This document shows positions 35,046 through 44,324 of a DNA stretch of 64,000 nucleotides, piece by piece. Positions within the stretch are counted from its first letter, which is position 1; every line of letters starts with the position of its first letter. The stretch is from Pontibacter sp. HSC-14F20. GTDB lineage: Bacteria; Bacteroidota; Bacteroidia; Cytophagales; Hymenobacteraceae. The notes beneath the pieces were generated by a model. It saw only the letters and a list, made by a program, of their open reading frames with translations, was not told where the DNA came from and ran no database searches. The position numbers and the translations under genes were made by a program. The stretch is taken from contig NZ_JAHZTC010000001.1 of NCBI RefSeq assembly GCF_019599265.1, positions 516,864 through 580,863 of the forward strand. Reading direction: 5' to 3'.

Positions 35046-36305
35046 ATGAAACAGATCTTCGTTTTGCTGGTTTGCCTGCTTTGGCAAGGATTGGCATTCG
35101 CACAAGTAGATACGGTGCAGCGCGTTATCCAGGATAGGTATAACAGCCCGGCGCAACAGCAGAAACCTTATGTAATCCTGATCTCGGCAGACGGTTTTCG
35201 CTATGATTATGCGGATAAGTATCACGCTACTTTTCTGAAGTCCATGCGGGCACAGGGAGTACAGGCAGAGTCGATGCTGCCGGCTTTTCCGTCCAAGACA
35301 TTCCCGAACCATTATTCCATCGTGACGGGGCTGTACCCTGCCAGCCACGGTCTGATTAACAATTACTTTTACGATCCGCAACGCAAGGAACACTACAGCA
35401 TGCGCGACCGCAGCAAAGTGGAAGATGGCACTTGGTATGGCGGCACACCACTTTGGGTGCTGGCAGAACAGCAGCAAATGGTAGCAGCCAGTTTTTTCTG
35501 GGTTGGCTCAGAAGCGCCCGTGCAAGGCATACTGCCGACTTATCATTACCAGTACAGCGAGGTATTGCCGATTAAGCGTCGCATCCAAACAGTTGTTGAC
35601 TGGCTGAATTTGCCCGCCGAAAAGCGACCGCATCTGATCACTTTTTACCTGCCTGAGGTAGACCACGCCGGTCACCGCTATGGCCCTGATGCGCCACAAA
35701 CCAGGGAGGCCGTTTTAGAACTGGACAAGCACTTGCAAATGCTGACCGAAGCCGTTGCCAAAACAGGGTTGCCTGTCAATTACGTGTTTGTATCGGATCA
35801 TGGTATGCTGGAGGTAGACACTAAAAACACACTTCCCATGCCTGCTGCCATCGATACGGCCAAGTTTATGGTATCCGGAGGAGGGATGGTTGTAGAGTTG
35901 CATGCGAAGGACAAAAAAGCCATAAAGCCCACTTACCGCAAACTGAAGAAAGAAGCCAGTGATTACCAGGTATACAGGAAAAACAAAATGCCCAAACACC
36001 TGCACTACGGAGCCAAAGATGATAGGTACGAACGTGTGGGTGACATCCTGCTGCTGTCGGATGCACCAAAGGTATTTCATTTTTCAACCCGGCCGCCGTC
36101 TCCCGGCCAACATGGCTACGACGCCACCAAAGTAAAGGAGATGCACGCTACATTCTACGCCTGGGGACCCGCTTTTAAACAGAAGACAAAAGTAGAAACT
36201 TTTGAAAATGTAGATGTATACCCGCTGATCGCAGAGATTTTAGGCTTACCCTATACCCATAAAATTGATGGCAGCAGACATTTGATCGAGAAAGTACTGC
36301 CGTAA
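35046..36305 (+). CDS. secreted nucleotide pyrophosphatase/phosphodiesterase (NPP-type)
   Basis: Alkaline-phosphatase-superfamily enzyme of the NPP group with a signal peptide (QIFVLLVCLLWQGLAFAQ). The metal and nucleophile motifs are complete: VILISADGFRYDYA, FPSKTFPNHYSIVTGLYP (the Thr in KTFPNH is the nucleophile), DHAGHRYGPDA, FVSDHGM and HGYDA. It should hydrolyse extracellular nucleotides or phospholipid head groups. The ATG at 35046 is chosen over 35028 because the signal peptide starts there. About 420 residues, normal. Downstream lies a terminator now split by an IS. Confidence 0.92.
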   Translation: MKQIFVLLVCLLWQGLAFAQVDTVQRVIQDRYNSPAQQQKPYVILISADGFRYDYADKYHATFLKSMRAQGVQAESMLPAFPSKTFPNHYSIVTGLYPASHGLINNYFYDPQRKEHYSMRDRSKVEDGTWYGGTPLWVLAEQQQMVAASFFWVGSEAPVQGILPTYHYQYSEVLPIKRRIQTVVDWLNLPAEKRPHLITFYLPEVDHAGHRYGPDAPQTREAVLELDKHLQMLTEAVAKTGLPVNYVFVSDHGMLEVDTKNTLPMPAAIDTAKFMVSGGGMVVELHAKDKKAIKPTYRKLKKEASDYQVYRKNKMPKHLHYGAKDDRYERVGDILLLSDAPKVFHFSTRPPSPGQHGYDATKVKEMHATFYAWGPAFKQKTKVETFENVDVYPLIAEILGLPYTHKIDGSRHLIEKVLP

Positions 36306-36345
36306 GGTAAAAGACGAGACAAAATAAAAAGCCCGCCTCTGCAGA

Positions 36346-38125
36346 AGGAGGGCACTGAAAAAGTCCCCGTGAAAACTGGAGATTTGAAGGAGTAGAAATT
36401 AAGTTTTCTGCTCCTTTTTTTGTATCTCCTGGTGGAATCAGAGAGCATTCAGATGGTAGCGCAACAGCAACAAATTCAGCTAAGCGCCTATTCAGGGCTA
36501 TATGCTCTGATTGTCCCCCAGGACAATCTGCTTCGTAAAATCAACGAACTGATAGATTTTACCTTTATCTACGACGAGCTGGCCAGTAAATACTGCACCA
36601 CCAATGGCCGCAGGGCCGAAAGCCCGGTGCGCATGTTCAAATACCTGTTGCTGAAGACCATCTACACCCTCTCCGATGTGGATGTGGTGGAGCGCTCGCG
36701 CTACGATATGTCCTTCAAATACTTTCTCGAGCTCTCGCCCGAGGAGGCGGTCATCAACCCCAGCTCCCTGACCAAGTTCCGCAAGCTCCGCTTAAAGGAC
36801 ACCGACCTGCTGAACCTTCTGATCAGCAAGACGGTCGCCATTGCCCTTGAAAAGGGCATCATCAAGTCCCACTCCCTTATCGTGGACGCCACCCACTCGC
36901 TCTCCAGGTCAAATCCACAATCCGCCCTGGAGGTGCTCAGGGAACGCTCAAGGCTGCTGCGCAAAGCCCTTTGCAGCATCGATGAAGACATCAAAGGCCG
37001 TATGCCCGAACAGAATGACTCGGGCGGGTTGGAAGAGCAGCTGGCTTACTGCCGCAGGCTTGAAAAGCTCGTTGAAGCGGACCAGGCGCTGTGTGTGATT
37101 CCCGCCGTTAGAGAGAAGCTCAACCTGCTCAGGGAAACGGTGGAGGATACCCAGGAGAGCCATACGCTCTCCAAAGACACGGATGCCAGGACGGGCCATA
37201 AATCGGCTGACAGCAGCTTCTTTGGCTACAAGACGCACCTGGCCATGACAGCGCATCTGGCCATGACAGAGGAGCGCATCATTGCCGCCGCCCTTGTCAC
37301 CTCGGGCGAAAAAGGCGATGGCCCGCAACTGCCAGAGCTTCTGGAAATAAGCCGCGCCAATGGCCTTCAGGTGGACACCATCATCGGCGATGCGGCCTAT
37401 TCGGGCAAGGAAAACCTCAAGCTCCAGGACAAGGAGGGCCGCAGTCTAAAGCTGGTGGCCAGACTCAACCCTGTCATCAGCCAGGGCAGCCGAAAGGAGG
37501 AAGCCAGGTTTGAGTATAACAAAGACGCTGCTATGTTTGTGTGTCCTGCCGGGCATATGGCCATGCGAAAGGCACGTCAGGGGAAAAAGAACCGTGGCAA
37601 GAACCAGGCAACCGTCTACTACTTTGACGTTCAAAAATGCAGGAGCTGCCCCTTAAAAGAGGGTTGCTACAAACCAGGAGCCAAGTCAAAAACCTACGGA
37701 GTGACCATCAAGTCGCCTATCCATGTGGAGCAGCAGGCCTTTCAACAGACAGATTACTTCAAGGAAAAGACCAGGGAGCGCTATAAAATTGAAGCTAAAA
37801 ACAGCGAGCTCAAAAACGTCCATGGCTATGGCAGGGCCATCTCCTATGGCAGGGCCATCTCCTATGGCATCACCAGCATGCAGCTGCAGGGAGCGCTGGC
37901 CATCTTCACAGTAAACCTGAAGAGAATCGTCAAACTAACCTCTTAAGTCTCCGAAATTCCCAAAAAACCGCCCAGGAGCCCTTGCTTTCCAACCGTATAT
38001 ACAATTGATAGCTCAATTGGCCAGCACGACTTCTTATAATAAAAAAAGCGATCAAGTAAAACATGTTGTTACTTGATCGCTTCTAAGGGTTACTCCTAAA
38101 TGAGTAGCTTTTTCAGTGCCCTCCT
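36346..38125 (+). mobile_element. IS1182-family insertion sequence, 1780 bp
   Basis: Perfect 18-bp terminal inverted repeats AGGAGGGCACTGAAAAAG and complement, with a 5-bp target duplication GCAGA on both sides. One transposase gene. After it lies a 180-base non-coding tail with a hairpin (AGCGATCAAGTAA / TTACTTGATCGCT, 38047-38081) that can act as a terminator against transcription coming from the other side. Confidence 0.9.
36420..37946 (+). CDS. IS1182-family transposase
   Basis: A 508-residue DDE transposase. The N-terminal domain (LRKINELIDFTFIYDELASKY) precedes the catalytic residues in LIVDATHS, TIIGDAAYSG and IEAKNSELKN; a cysteine cluster (C-R-S-C-P-L-K-E-G-C) is visible. Two 18-bp tandem duplications keep the frame: 37233-37268 (THLAMT-AHLAMT) and 37830-37865 (GRAISY repeated exactly). 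The annotated start is TTG at 36420; the ATG at 36453 (MVAQQQQ) is equally possible. It may still be active, but the second duplication is close to the C-terminal fold. Confidence 0.9.
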   Translation: MYLLVESESIQMVAQQQQIQLSAYSGLYALIVPQDNLLRKINELIDFTFIYDELASKYCTTNGRRAESPVRMFKYLLLKTIYTLSDVDVVERSRYDMSFKYFLELSPEEAVINPSSLTKFRKLRLKDTDLLNLLISKTVAIALEKGIIKSHSLIVDATHSLSRSNPQSALEVLRERSRLLRKALCSIDEDIKGRMPEQNDSGGLEEQLAYCRRLEKLVEADQALCVIPAVREKLNLLRETVEDTQESHTLSKDTDARTGHKSADSSFFGYKTHLAMTAHLAMTEERIIAAALVTSGEKGDGPQLPELLEISRANGLQVDTIIGDAAYSGKENLKLQDKEGRSLKLVARLNPVISQGSRKEEARFEYNKDAAMFVCPAGHMAMRKARQGKKNRGKNQATVYYFDVQKCRSCPLKEGCYKPGAKSKTYGVTIKSPIHVEQQAFQQTDYFKEKTRERYKIEAKNSELKNVHGYGRAISYGRAISYGITSMQLQGALAIFTVNLKRIVKLTS

Positions 38126-38164
38126 GCAGAAGAGACGGGCTTTTTATTTTGAGTGTTGCGCGTT

Positions 38165-38773
38165 CTACATAGTACCGCGACCCGGCAGGTAGATCTGAAA
38201 ACCAACACCAACTGAAAGGCCCGAAGTGCTGGTATCGACTGAAACATCGGCACTGGTGCGGGTATAGTTAAGGGTGGCTTCAATGGCAACATTGCGGGCT
38301 ACAAAATGCGCATAGCCTGCCCGTAAGCCCAGCACGGAACTGAAAATACGGTCGCCATCACTGTCTTTCAACGAACTGCCGGCAAAACCAGCCAGTGCTT
38401 CGCCAAACCAGCGACTATTAGGAGAGGCCCCTTCCGGGAAATAATAGCGTGCAAATGGTGTCAGTCCATAACTGAAGTTTTCACCGCCATCATAAAGCAT
38501 GAGGCCGATCTGGGCCTGCACTCCAAGTACGGCATTGTCACTTATAAAATAGCCAGCTCTTGGCTCGAGTATCAACTGAAATGTTTCGGATTTAAAATTG
38601 TAACCGAGTGAACCAATACTGGCGCCTACCAGCCAGTTACCCTGCTGAATAGATTCGTTAGCCACCGCAGCCGATGTCTGGGGCTTTTCAATGTTTAAAT
38701 CGGTCTCCTGCGCCAGAAGCGAGCTAGTTGTAAAAAATGCGCATAATGTAAATAGGAGGTAAATTCTTTTCAT
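38165..38773 (-). CDS. outer-membrane beta-barrel protein (porin-like)
   Basis: A 202-residue protein with a signal peptide (MKRIYLLFTLCAFFTTSSLLAQ). The rest is alternating aromatic and small residues that read as about eight beta strands: WLVGASIGSLGYN, FQLILEPRAGYFI, AVLGVQAQIGLMLY, FSYGLTPFARYYF, and VGVGFQIYLPG at the C-terminus, ending near the edge. Fits the OmpW/outer-membrane beta-barrel group of Bacteroidota. The transcript's terminator is the one split by the IS1182 element, so downstream termination may now use the IS hairpin. Confidence 0.8.
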   Translation of the reverse strand: MKRIYLLFTLCAFFTTSSLLAQETDLNIEKPQTSAAVANESIQQGNWLVGASIGSLGYNFKSETFQLILEPRAGYFISDNAVLGVQAQIGLMLYDGGENFSYGLTPFARYYFPEGASPNSRWFGEALAGFAGSSLKDSDGDRIFSSVLGLRAGYAHFVARNVAIEATLNYTRTSADVSVDTSTSGLSVGVGFQIYLPGRGTM

Positions 38774-39130
38774 AGATATAGCATTAGAGGTTTACAATAA
38801 CTTATATTTAAATAATCATAGTCTAAACATTAATAATAACGCAGGGCATAATGTTTTGTTCTGAATAGCTCAAAATCAAGTAATTACATTTAAATGTCCT
38901 TTCAATTGACTTTTAGTAATTTGGAATAGAATCGAAGAAACCTGAAAACTGCCTTTGAAGAAGAGATGCGTATAATGCCGGGACTAATTAATAGAGGTTT
39001 TTTCACTGGGAAGGATGTTTATCTAATAGTGACCTCAAAAAAGATCTCATAAAAAGAAGAGAAGGTGAGGCGTATAGGCTTGTTCCGGTATAGGGATGCT
39101 TACCAGCTTGGATAATTAAAAAGAATTTAA
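38774..39130. other. 360-base gene-free stretch
   Basis: AT-rich; no convincing gene, promoter or repeat beyond scattered A/T tracts and one isolated CGGTATAGGG word. Confidence 0.4.
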
Positions 39131-39174
39131 AAGCAAAAGGCCGGGCACTACTCTTAGTGCCCGGCCTTTTGCTT
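39131..39174. terminator. terminator overlapping the amidase stop codon
   Basis: Perfect 20-bp arms (AAGCAAAAGGCCGGGCACTA and complement) with a 4-nt loop. The 5' arm on the minus strand contains the last codons (QKAGH and stop) of the amidase gene, so ribosomes at the end of translation could compete with hairpin formation. Confidence 0.85.
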
Positions 39175-40248
39175 TTTATTGGTGTAATCGGAGAGTAACC
39201 CTTCGTAGATCCAGTTGGCAAGGGCCTGCCGGTTATCAGCTATTACAAAGCGCCGTTGATCCTTGACGTTACGGATATTGCCAAGCTCGATAAAAACGGT
39301 GGGCGGATGACTGTACTTAATGACATACAAACTGCTGCGTTGCGTGACATTACCAGAGTAGTCGCGGTAAGGTTGGTAGCGTCTGTACTTGTTTGTGAAC
39401 GTCTGGTGAATGTTTTTGGCCAGTTGCTCGCCGTCCTTGCTGTTTTCGTGGTGGTAAAAGAAGACGTCGATGTTTTGGCTCTCGCTGCGGCTATCGACGT
39501 GGATGGCCAGCATGCGCTGGTAGGCGCCCTTATGCTTCAGGTATAAACCATTTACGGCCTCTGTGCGCTGGCGCAGGCGGGCACTATGGTTAAGGGGAAT
39601 TTTTTTGTTGGGGTATACAATTTCATCACGGTCCATCTTCAGCACCCCTTCGTCACGAATGCCATCATCAGCGTCCTGCACGATCATATACACTGTGGCC
39701 CCTTGTTCCACCAATACCCGTGCCAAACGGATGGTCACATCGTAAGCATACTCATCCTCGGCCAGGTCATTGCTGCCATATTTGCCCACAGCCCCCGGGT
39801 CGGGTCCGCCATGGCCGGAGCTGAGGTAGTATACAGCGCCCTGCAGCTTTGTGCTTTTCACCTCTACTTTGGAATACTTCTCCCCAAACAGGGGGATTTC
39901 GAGCACACGGGCAGAAACCTTGGCAGGTTCAGCAGTCAGATCAGTTCTTGTTTTACTGTCCCCGGCGGCTACCCGGGTATTGTCGCTAGTCACAGTGGTG
40001 TTGTCGGTTGAAGTTACGCTTTCAGGTAAGTTATAAGTTTTCCCGACAATCAGGCCGTTGTCTTTGCCGAAACGGTCTTTGTTGATCTCCACGAACTTTT
40101 GTAGATGCTCCGAAGGATTGAGTCCGTGACGGCGCAACAAGGTATAGATACCGTCACCGGGCATCGCGACTGCCTCCAGTATAGTGCTCTGACCGTAAAC
40201 GGCAATTGATGATAGTACAAGAAAAAGGGTGATAATAGCGGTACGCAA
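39154..40248 (-). CDS. N-acetylmuramoyl-L-alanine amidase (Amidase_3)
   Basis: A 364-residue cell-wall amidase that splits N-acetylmuramoyl-L-alanine bonds of peptidoglycan. A signal peptide (MRTAIITLFLVLSSIAVYGQ) is followed by a LysM-like N-terminal region (IYTLLRRHGLNPSEHLQKFVEIN) and the zinc amidase domain: SSGHGGPDPGAVG (His), the Glu in DEYAYDVTIRL, AIHVDSR (His), and VFIELGNIRN (catalytic Glu). The terminator overlaps its 3' end. Outer-membrane or periplasmic, probably septum splitting. Confidence 0.93.
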   Translation of the reverse strand: MRTAIITLFLVLSSIAVYGQSTILEAVAMPGDGIYTLLRRHGLNPSEHLQKFVEINKDRFGKDNGLIVGKTYNLPESVTSTDNTTVTSDNTRVAAGDSKTRTDLTAEPAKVSARVLEIPLFGEKYSKVEVKSTKLQGAVYYLSSGHGGPDPGAVGKYGSNDLAEDEYAYDVTIRLARVLVEQGATVYMIVQDADDGIRDEGVLKMDRDEIVYPNKKIPLNHSARLRQRTEAVNGLYLKHKGAYQRMLAIHVDSRSESQNIDVFFYHHENSKDGEQLAKNIHQTFTNKYRRYQPYRDYSGNVTQRSSLYVIKYSHPPTVFIELGNIRNVKDQRRFVIADNRQALANWIYEGLLSDYTNKKQKAGH

Positions 40249-40412
40249 TGCAATCAGGTTTATCAGAAAATATTAAGAATCCGATATTACAAAAAATGTA
40301 TGAAGTATGAAAGATGATCTGTTGTATCAGCGCAGAATATCGGAAGCTCTATATAAACGATACCTGATTTTTTGAAGCTAACATCAGAAACCAGGTATAG
40401 CCACCCTGCCAC

Positions 40413-41030
40413 TTACTGCAAGCGGTAGCTTACCAGTTCATAGCGCCGCATCAGTTTGTCAGAGTCGGCGTAGTACCAATCTGTACGGATCATGCCAATT
40501 TCGGGCGTCACGTATTCGTTCACCCAGGTAGTGCTTAGGGAAGATGATGCTTTTTGTTCGGTTTGCCTTTCAAAACGGAACTCAAGTGCCTGACTCGCAT
40601 GCGGAGAATCAGGCACAGCTACAAGGCCCGTCGTTCTTCTGTGATAAATCCACAGGGTATAGCTTGGGTATTGATACCCATATGCAATACCTGACATACC
40701 TGGATTGGGATACGTGATATACTGCTCATTTGCATCTTTTCTATAGTGCACGTAGCCGTCTTTGTCATTCCGGACAATCATGCCATTATTCAGAATATAC
40801 CAGGTAGTTTTGTTGATCAAAGTGTCTTTCATCACTTGCCGTCTGAACGAGCTGGTTGACAGCACTTCTCCATCGGTATTATATTCTATCTGGTCGTACA
40901 CCCATTCATTGCCGACCTGCAGGGGCATGATGTCTTCAAAAGGTTCGGATATTTCCTCTTTCTCACATGAAAAGAGGAGCAGTGATAAACAGAAAAGGAT
41001 GATGTGTCTGAATAGCGGCAGTCGTTTCAT
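40413..41030 (-). CDS. hypothetical lipoprotein
   Basis: I do not recognise the family. About 205 residues: a lipoprotein signal (FRHIILFCLSLLLFSC), then a beta-rich domain opening IMPLQVGNEWVYDQIEYNTDGEVL, resembling secreted Bacteroidota proteins with an N-terminal 'LxVGNxWxY' motif, and ending EYVTPEIGMIRTDWYYADSDKLMRRYELVSY. The Met at 41030 is chosen because the signal peptide starts there; the longer frame adds only a non-homologous start. Confidence 0.65.
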   Translation of the reverse strand: MKRLPLFRHIILFCLSLLLFSCEKEEISEPFEDIMPLQVGNEWVYDQIEYNTDGEVLSTSSFRRQVMKDTLINKTTWYILNNGMIVRNDKDGYVHYRKDANEQYITYPNPGMSGIAYGYQYPSYTLWIYHRRTTGLVAVPDSPHASQALEFRFERQTEQKASSSLSTTWVNEYVTPEIGMIRTDWYYADSDKLMRRYELVSYRLQ

Positions 41031-41119
41031 AGGCTTTCTTTTAAAGGTATGATACCCATAATTGCCAAAACGTTGCATGCTCAGCTAAAACAATATTGTG
41101 AAATCAAGAGGTCTTCTGA

Positions 41120-44020
41120 TTATCGCGCGCAAATTCCCCGATAAGGGCAGTACTGACAGATCTCCAGCTCCTTCGTTTTCCGGATCACTTCATCCGGGTC
41201 GAGCAATTCCTGCACAAAACGTGTGAGCAAAGCTTCGGATGCTGAAATAAAATCCTGACCAGTTGCCTGCTCAAAAGCGAAATCTGCTGTCAGGACGCCG
41301 GCGTCGAGGTTGCGGAACGACAGTATACCTGACTTCGGCACAATCCGCGCCGGATCCATGTGAGCTGCGTTTCGGAGCAGTAGTTCCGGCTTCTGCTGCA
41401 GGTTACGCTGCAGAATGTACTCGTAGAGCCACAGCTGTCGCGCTTTATCATACTTAGGCGAGGTGATAAAATGCAGGTCCACATCATCCGGCTTCACACT
41501 TACCTGGTTGCGTTCAACTTTTCCGGTCTTGTAGTCGATCACGCGCAGCTCTGCCCCTTTCAGATCGATGCGATCGGCTTTGCCAGCTATCTTCACAGGT
41601 ATAAGCTCGTCGCCGACCTGTACCTGCAGGGTAGTTTCTAGTTGCTCTTCCAGGCGCAGGACGTAAAGCGGCAGTTCGTCATCCGATTTCAGAAGACTCT
41701 CCAGGTACTTTTCGAGCACCTGCACGGCTACTTTGAAAAGCAGGAAATTCATGCCGCGTTCAGGCGTAGCACCGCGTGTCACTTTCTTAAATTCAGCCTC
41801 TACCTTAGCTGGCAATCCCTGCAGCATCTGCTCCACGTGCGGCTTCTCGATCGGCTTGCCATTCTGCTCAAAAGGTCGGAAAAAGTCCTCCAGCACCTGG
41901 TGCACGATAGTTCCAAACTGGTCGGCTCCAAGCTGTTCTTCTACCTCGTCAATCTCCCTGATCTTAGCGATGCGACTAAAATAGTACTGCAGTGAACAGT
42001 TAATGTACATGTTCAGGTGCGAAGGGTAAAGGCCGCGCTTCAGTTCCTGCCGCAGTTGCTCCAATGTCTGAGCATCTTTGTGAATAACAATGTCCTCATC
42101 GTATTTCTTCTGATCACGCAACTCTACTGTAGCCGTCAGGTCCCGGAATTTGATCTTTGGATTTCGCAGTGCCAGGTCGTTTTGAAGTTGCAGAATAAAG
42201 CGGCTTTTTTCACCGGAACCATATGTATCGGAAGGCAACACGTAAAGCAGGTTCACAGTTTTGGCGCGCTGCAACAGGCGGTAAAAGTTATAGGCCATAG
42301 CACCCTCGGTTTCTGCGTAGGTGGGCAGGCCAAACTGCTTGAGAACATCAAATGGCATCAGCGACTCGTGCCGCTTCGGAGCAGGCAGCGTATTCTCATT
42401 GACCGATAGAATGATTAGGTTTTCAAAATCGAGCGCACGGGTTTCGAGCATACCCATGATTTGCAGGTCTGAGATAGGCTCACCACTAAAAGGCAAACGT
42501 TGACGCCCAATCAGCTCGTTGAGGAACTTGCGGAAACTGCGCACCGATATCTTCTGTTCCCGGCAGTCGAAGATGGTATCGAGGCGCTTGACGATGGTAT
42601 AGAAAATGTAGAGATACTCGGTCTCGATGGTGCTGGGCTGGTGACTGTACATTTTATGCAGCAGGTCGATCAGCTGGTAAAGCGAGGCGATGATGTCGTC
42701 GCAGTCGCGCCAGGACTTGAACAGTACTTCGTAGAGCGGCTCGTGCTTCCCCATCTTCAGTAGGTCATTGGCCGTGATGAGCACGCGGTTGTCTTGCACA
42801 ATCTGGTCCAGCACACGCTGCACAAAACCATGAAGTTCCTGCTTGTCGGGTTGCTCGTTCAGGTATAGCTCATACCTGCGGATGAAAGGGTGGGAGAGCA
42901 GCTTGGTCACAGTCAGGTGATGGTACTGGTATACCTTGTAACCTGACTCCTGCAGCTGCGTCACGCCGGTCAGGTGCACATCAAAAAGCAGGTCGATCAG
43001 GTTGTAGAGCGGCGTACCTTTGAAGCTAAGACCCATCGTTACGTTATAATTCGGCACCTCCTCAGGTATAGAGTGCAGCACAGGAAGCAGCAGCGTTTCG
43101 TCGGGCATCACCACTGCTACCTGCGCGTGCTTGTCACGTTGCCGGATTTCCTGAATCAGTTGCCCGGCCAGTTTGCCCTGCATGCTCGCATTAGCCACTC
43201 CGATTACGTTGATCTCCTTCTCGTCCGTAAGTAGTAAATTCTGTTGCCAGCGCCATTCCGGCAGATCCCAGTTGTTTTTATACCTGCGCAGGAAACTGCC
43301 AGCCCGGTTTGGGGTGCCATCTTCCATGTAGAAATCATCGGAGTCAAACAGTACTTCAGCCTTGCTGTGCTTCAGTAGTGTGCGAATGATCTTCTCCTCA
43401 GAATTAGTGAGTGCATTAAGGCCGATGAAAAGGTACTGGGCACATTCCGATGACTTGGCCAGTTGTTCTATGTTATCGGAAACAATCTTAAAAGCCATAC
43501 CTGTATAGGCCTGCTTGCGCTCCTCCAGGTGGTTTTTTAGGTTGTGGTAGGTCTTCTCAATGTTGTCCCAGAGGCTGAAGTATTTCTTGACAGCAGGCGT
43601 CAATTCTTTGCCCAGGTGCGCAGGGTCCCAACGCTCCAAAGCTTTGGCCTCACCCACATAATCAAATAGCTTGGAAGTATCTACCAGGTTCTGGTCGATG
43701 CGGCTGAAATCGTCGAGCAGCGTGCCACCCCAGGTGATGAATTGGTCAAAGTCGAGATTCGGGTCTTGCTCACGCATTAGGTCGTAGAGCTCTAACTGCA
43801 GATTGATCGGCTCCAGCACATCCACTTTGGCCAGCTTGGTAATGAAATCCTCCATACCTGATACCTCCGGGGACCAGATTGGTTCAGGAGCAGCCTGCGC
43901 CAGAGCGTTCTTAAAAAAGAAACTCGCACGTCGCGACGGCAGCACAATGCACAGTTCGCTGATGTTCTCTTTATACTTCTCGTATACGTATTTTGCCGCT
44001 AGCTCAAGAAAGGTCTGCAC
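41120..44020 (-). CDS. AddB-like PD-(D/E)XK nuclease subunit
   Basis: Second subunit of an AddAB-type recombination nuclease, a 966-residue protein. The N-terminal inactivated helicase core begins LCIVLPSRRASFFFKNAL. The C-terminal nuclease domain has CSLQYYFSRIAKI, GTIVHQVLEDFF, GKADRIDLKGAELRVIDYKTGK (DXK motif), and the iron-sulfur 'staple' CQYCPYRGIC. Together with the Cys in CSLQ this makes four ligands. With AddA it would resect double-strand breaks. Two small genes separate addB and addA, all in the same direction. Confidence 0.88.
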   Translation of the reverse strand: MQTFLELAAKYVYEKYKENISELCIVLPSRRASFFFKNALAQAAPEPIWSPEVSGMEDFITKLAKVDVLEPINLQLELYDLMREQDPNLDFDQFITWGGTLLDDFSRIDQNLVDTSKLFDYVGEAKALERWDPAHLGKELTPAVKKYFSLWDNIEKTYHNLKNHLEERKQAYTGMAFKIVSDNIEQLAKSSECAQYLFIGLNALTNSEEKIIRTLLKHSKAEVLFDSDDFYMEDGTPNRAGSFLRRYKNNWDLPEWRWQQNLLLTDEKEINVIGVANASMQGKLAGQLIQEIRQRDKHAQVAVVMPDETLLLPVLHSIPEEVPNYNVTMGLSFKGTPLYNLIDLLFDVHLTGVTQLQESGYKVYQYHHLTVTKLLSHPFIRRYELYLNEQPDKQELHGFVQRVLDQIVQDNRVLITANDLLKMGKHEPLYEVLFKSWRDCDDIIASLYQLIDLLHKMYSHQPSTIETEYLYIFYTIVKRLDTIFDCREQKISVRSFRKFLNELIGRQRLPFSGEPISDLQIMGMLETRALDFENLIILSVNENTLPAPKRHESLMPFDVLKQFGLPTYAETEGAMAYNFYRLLQRAKTVNLLYVLPSDTYGSGEKSRFILQLQNDLALRNPKIKFRDLTATVELRDQKKYDEDIVIHKDAQTLEQLRQELKRGLYPSHLNMYINCSLQYYFSRIAKIREIDEVEEQLGADQFGTIVHQVLEDFFRPFEQNGKPIEKPHVEQMLQGLPAKVEAEFKKVTRGATPERGMNFLLFKVAVQVLEKYLESLLKSDDELPLYVLRLEEQLETTLQVQVGDELIPVKIAGKADRIDLKGAELRVIDYKTGKVERNQVSVKPDDVDLHFITSPKYDKARQLWLYEYILQRNLQQKPELLLRNAAHMDPARIVPKSGILSFRNLDAGVLTADFAFEQATGQDFISASEALLTRFVQELLDPDEVIRKTKELEICQYCPYRGICAR

Positions 44021-44324
44021 TTTGTTGTTGAGTGATTAAGTGAATAAGTGATGGAGTGAATTGTTAGATTTTTGTCGAAGGTTAAATTGTTGGATCATTA
44101 AATGGTTAGTGCACGATTCAGCGAGATTGTGACACAACAACTTCATTGTAAGTATCTTTTGTCATATCGGCCTGGGGTAGGGGCGCTCGTTTTGAGAGAA
44201 ATCTGAAATATTGTTTTGTCTGAAACAACCCGGATCTCTCAACTCTTTCGGAATGACAATTCCCGCTCCTTGTTCCTAAAATTGACATCGAGTTGAGAAC
44301 TGTCCTTACAGGTAATCGAACTTT
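44021..44324. other. spacer with AT-rich repeat words
   Basis: No gene is visible. 44058-44109 carries GAATTGTTAGATTTTTG, AAATTGTTGGATCATTAAAT and GGTTAG, the same word family as at 14876-15102 and 55518-55592. Confidence 0.5.

Larger units (their letters stand above)
36321..38150. terminator. bidirectional terminator split by an IS1182 element
   Basis: Left arm AAAATAAAAAGCCCGCCTCT (36321-36340). Right arm AGAGACGGGCTTTTTATTTT (38131-38150) is its complement with one mismatch. The former loop GCAGA is duplicated on either side of the IS (36341-36345, 38126-38130). It should once have ended both the NPP-type gene and the converging beta-barrel gene, and its two arms now lie 1.8 kb apart. Confidence 0.88.
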
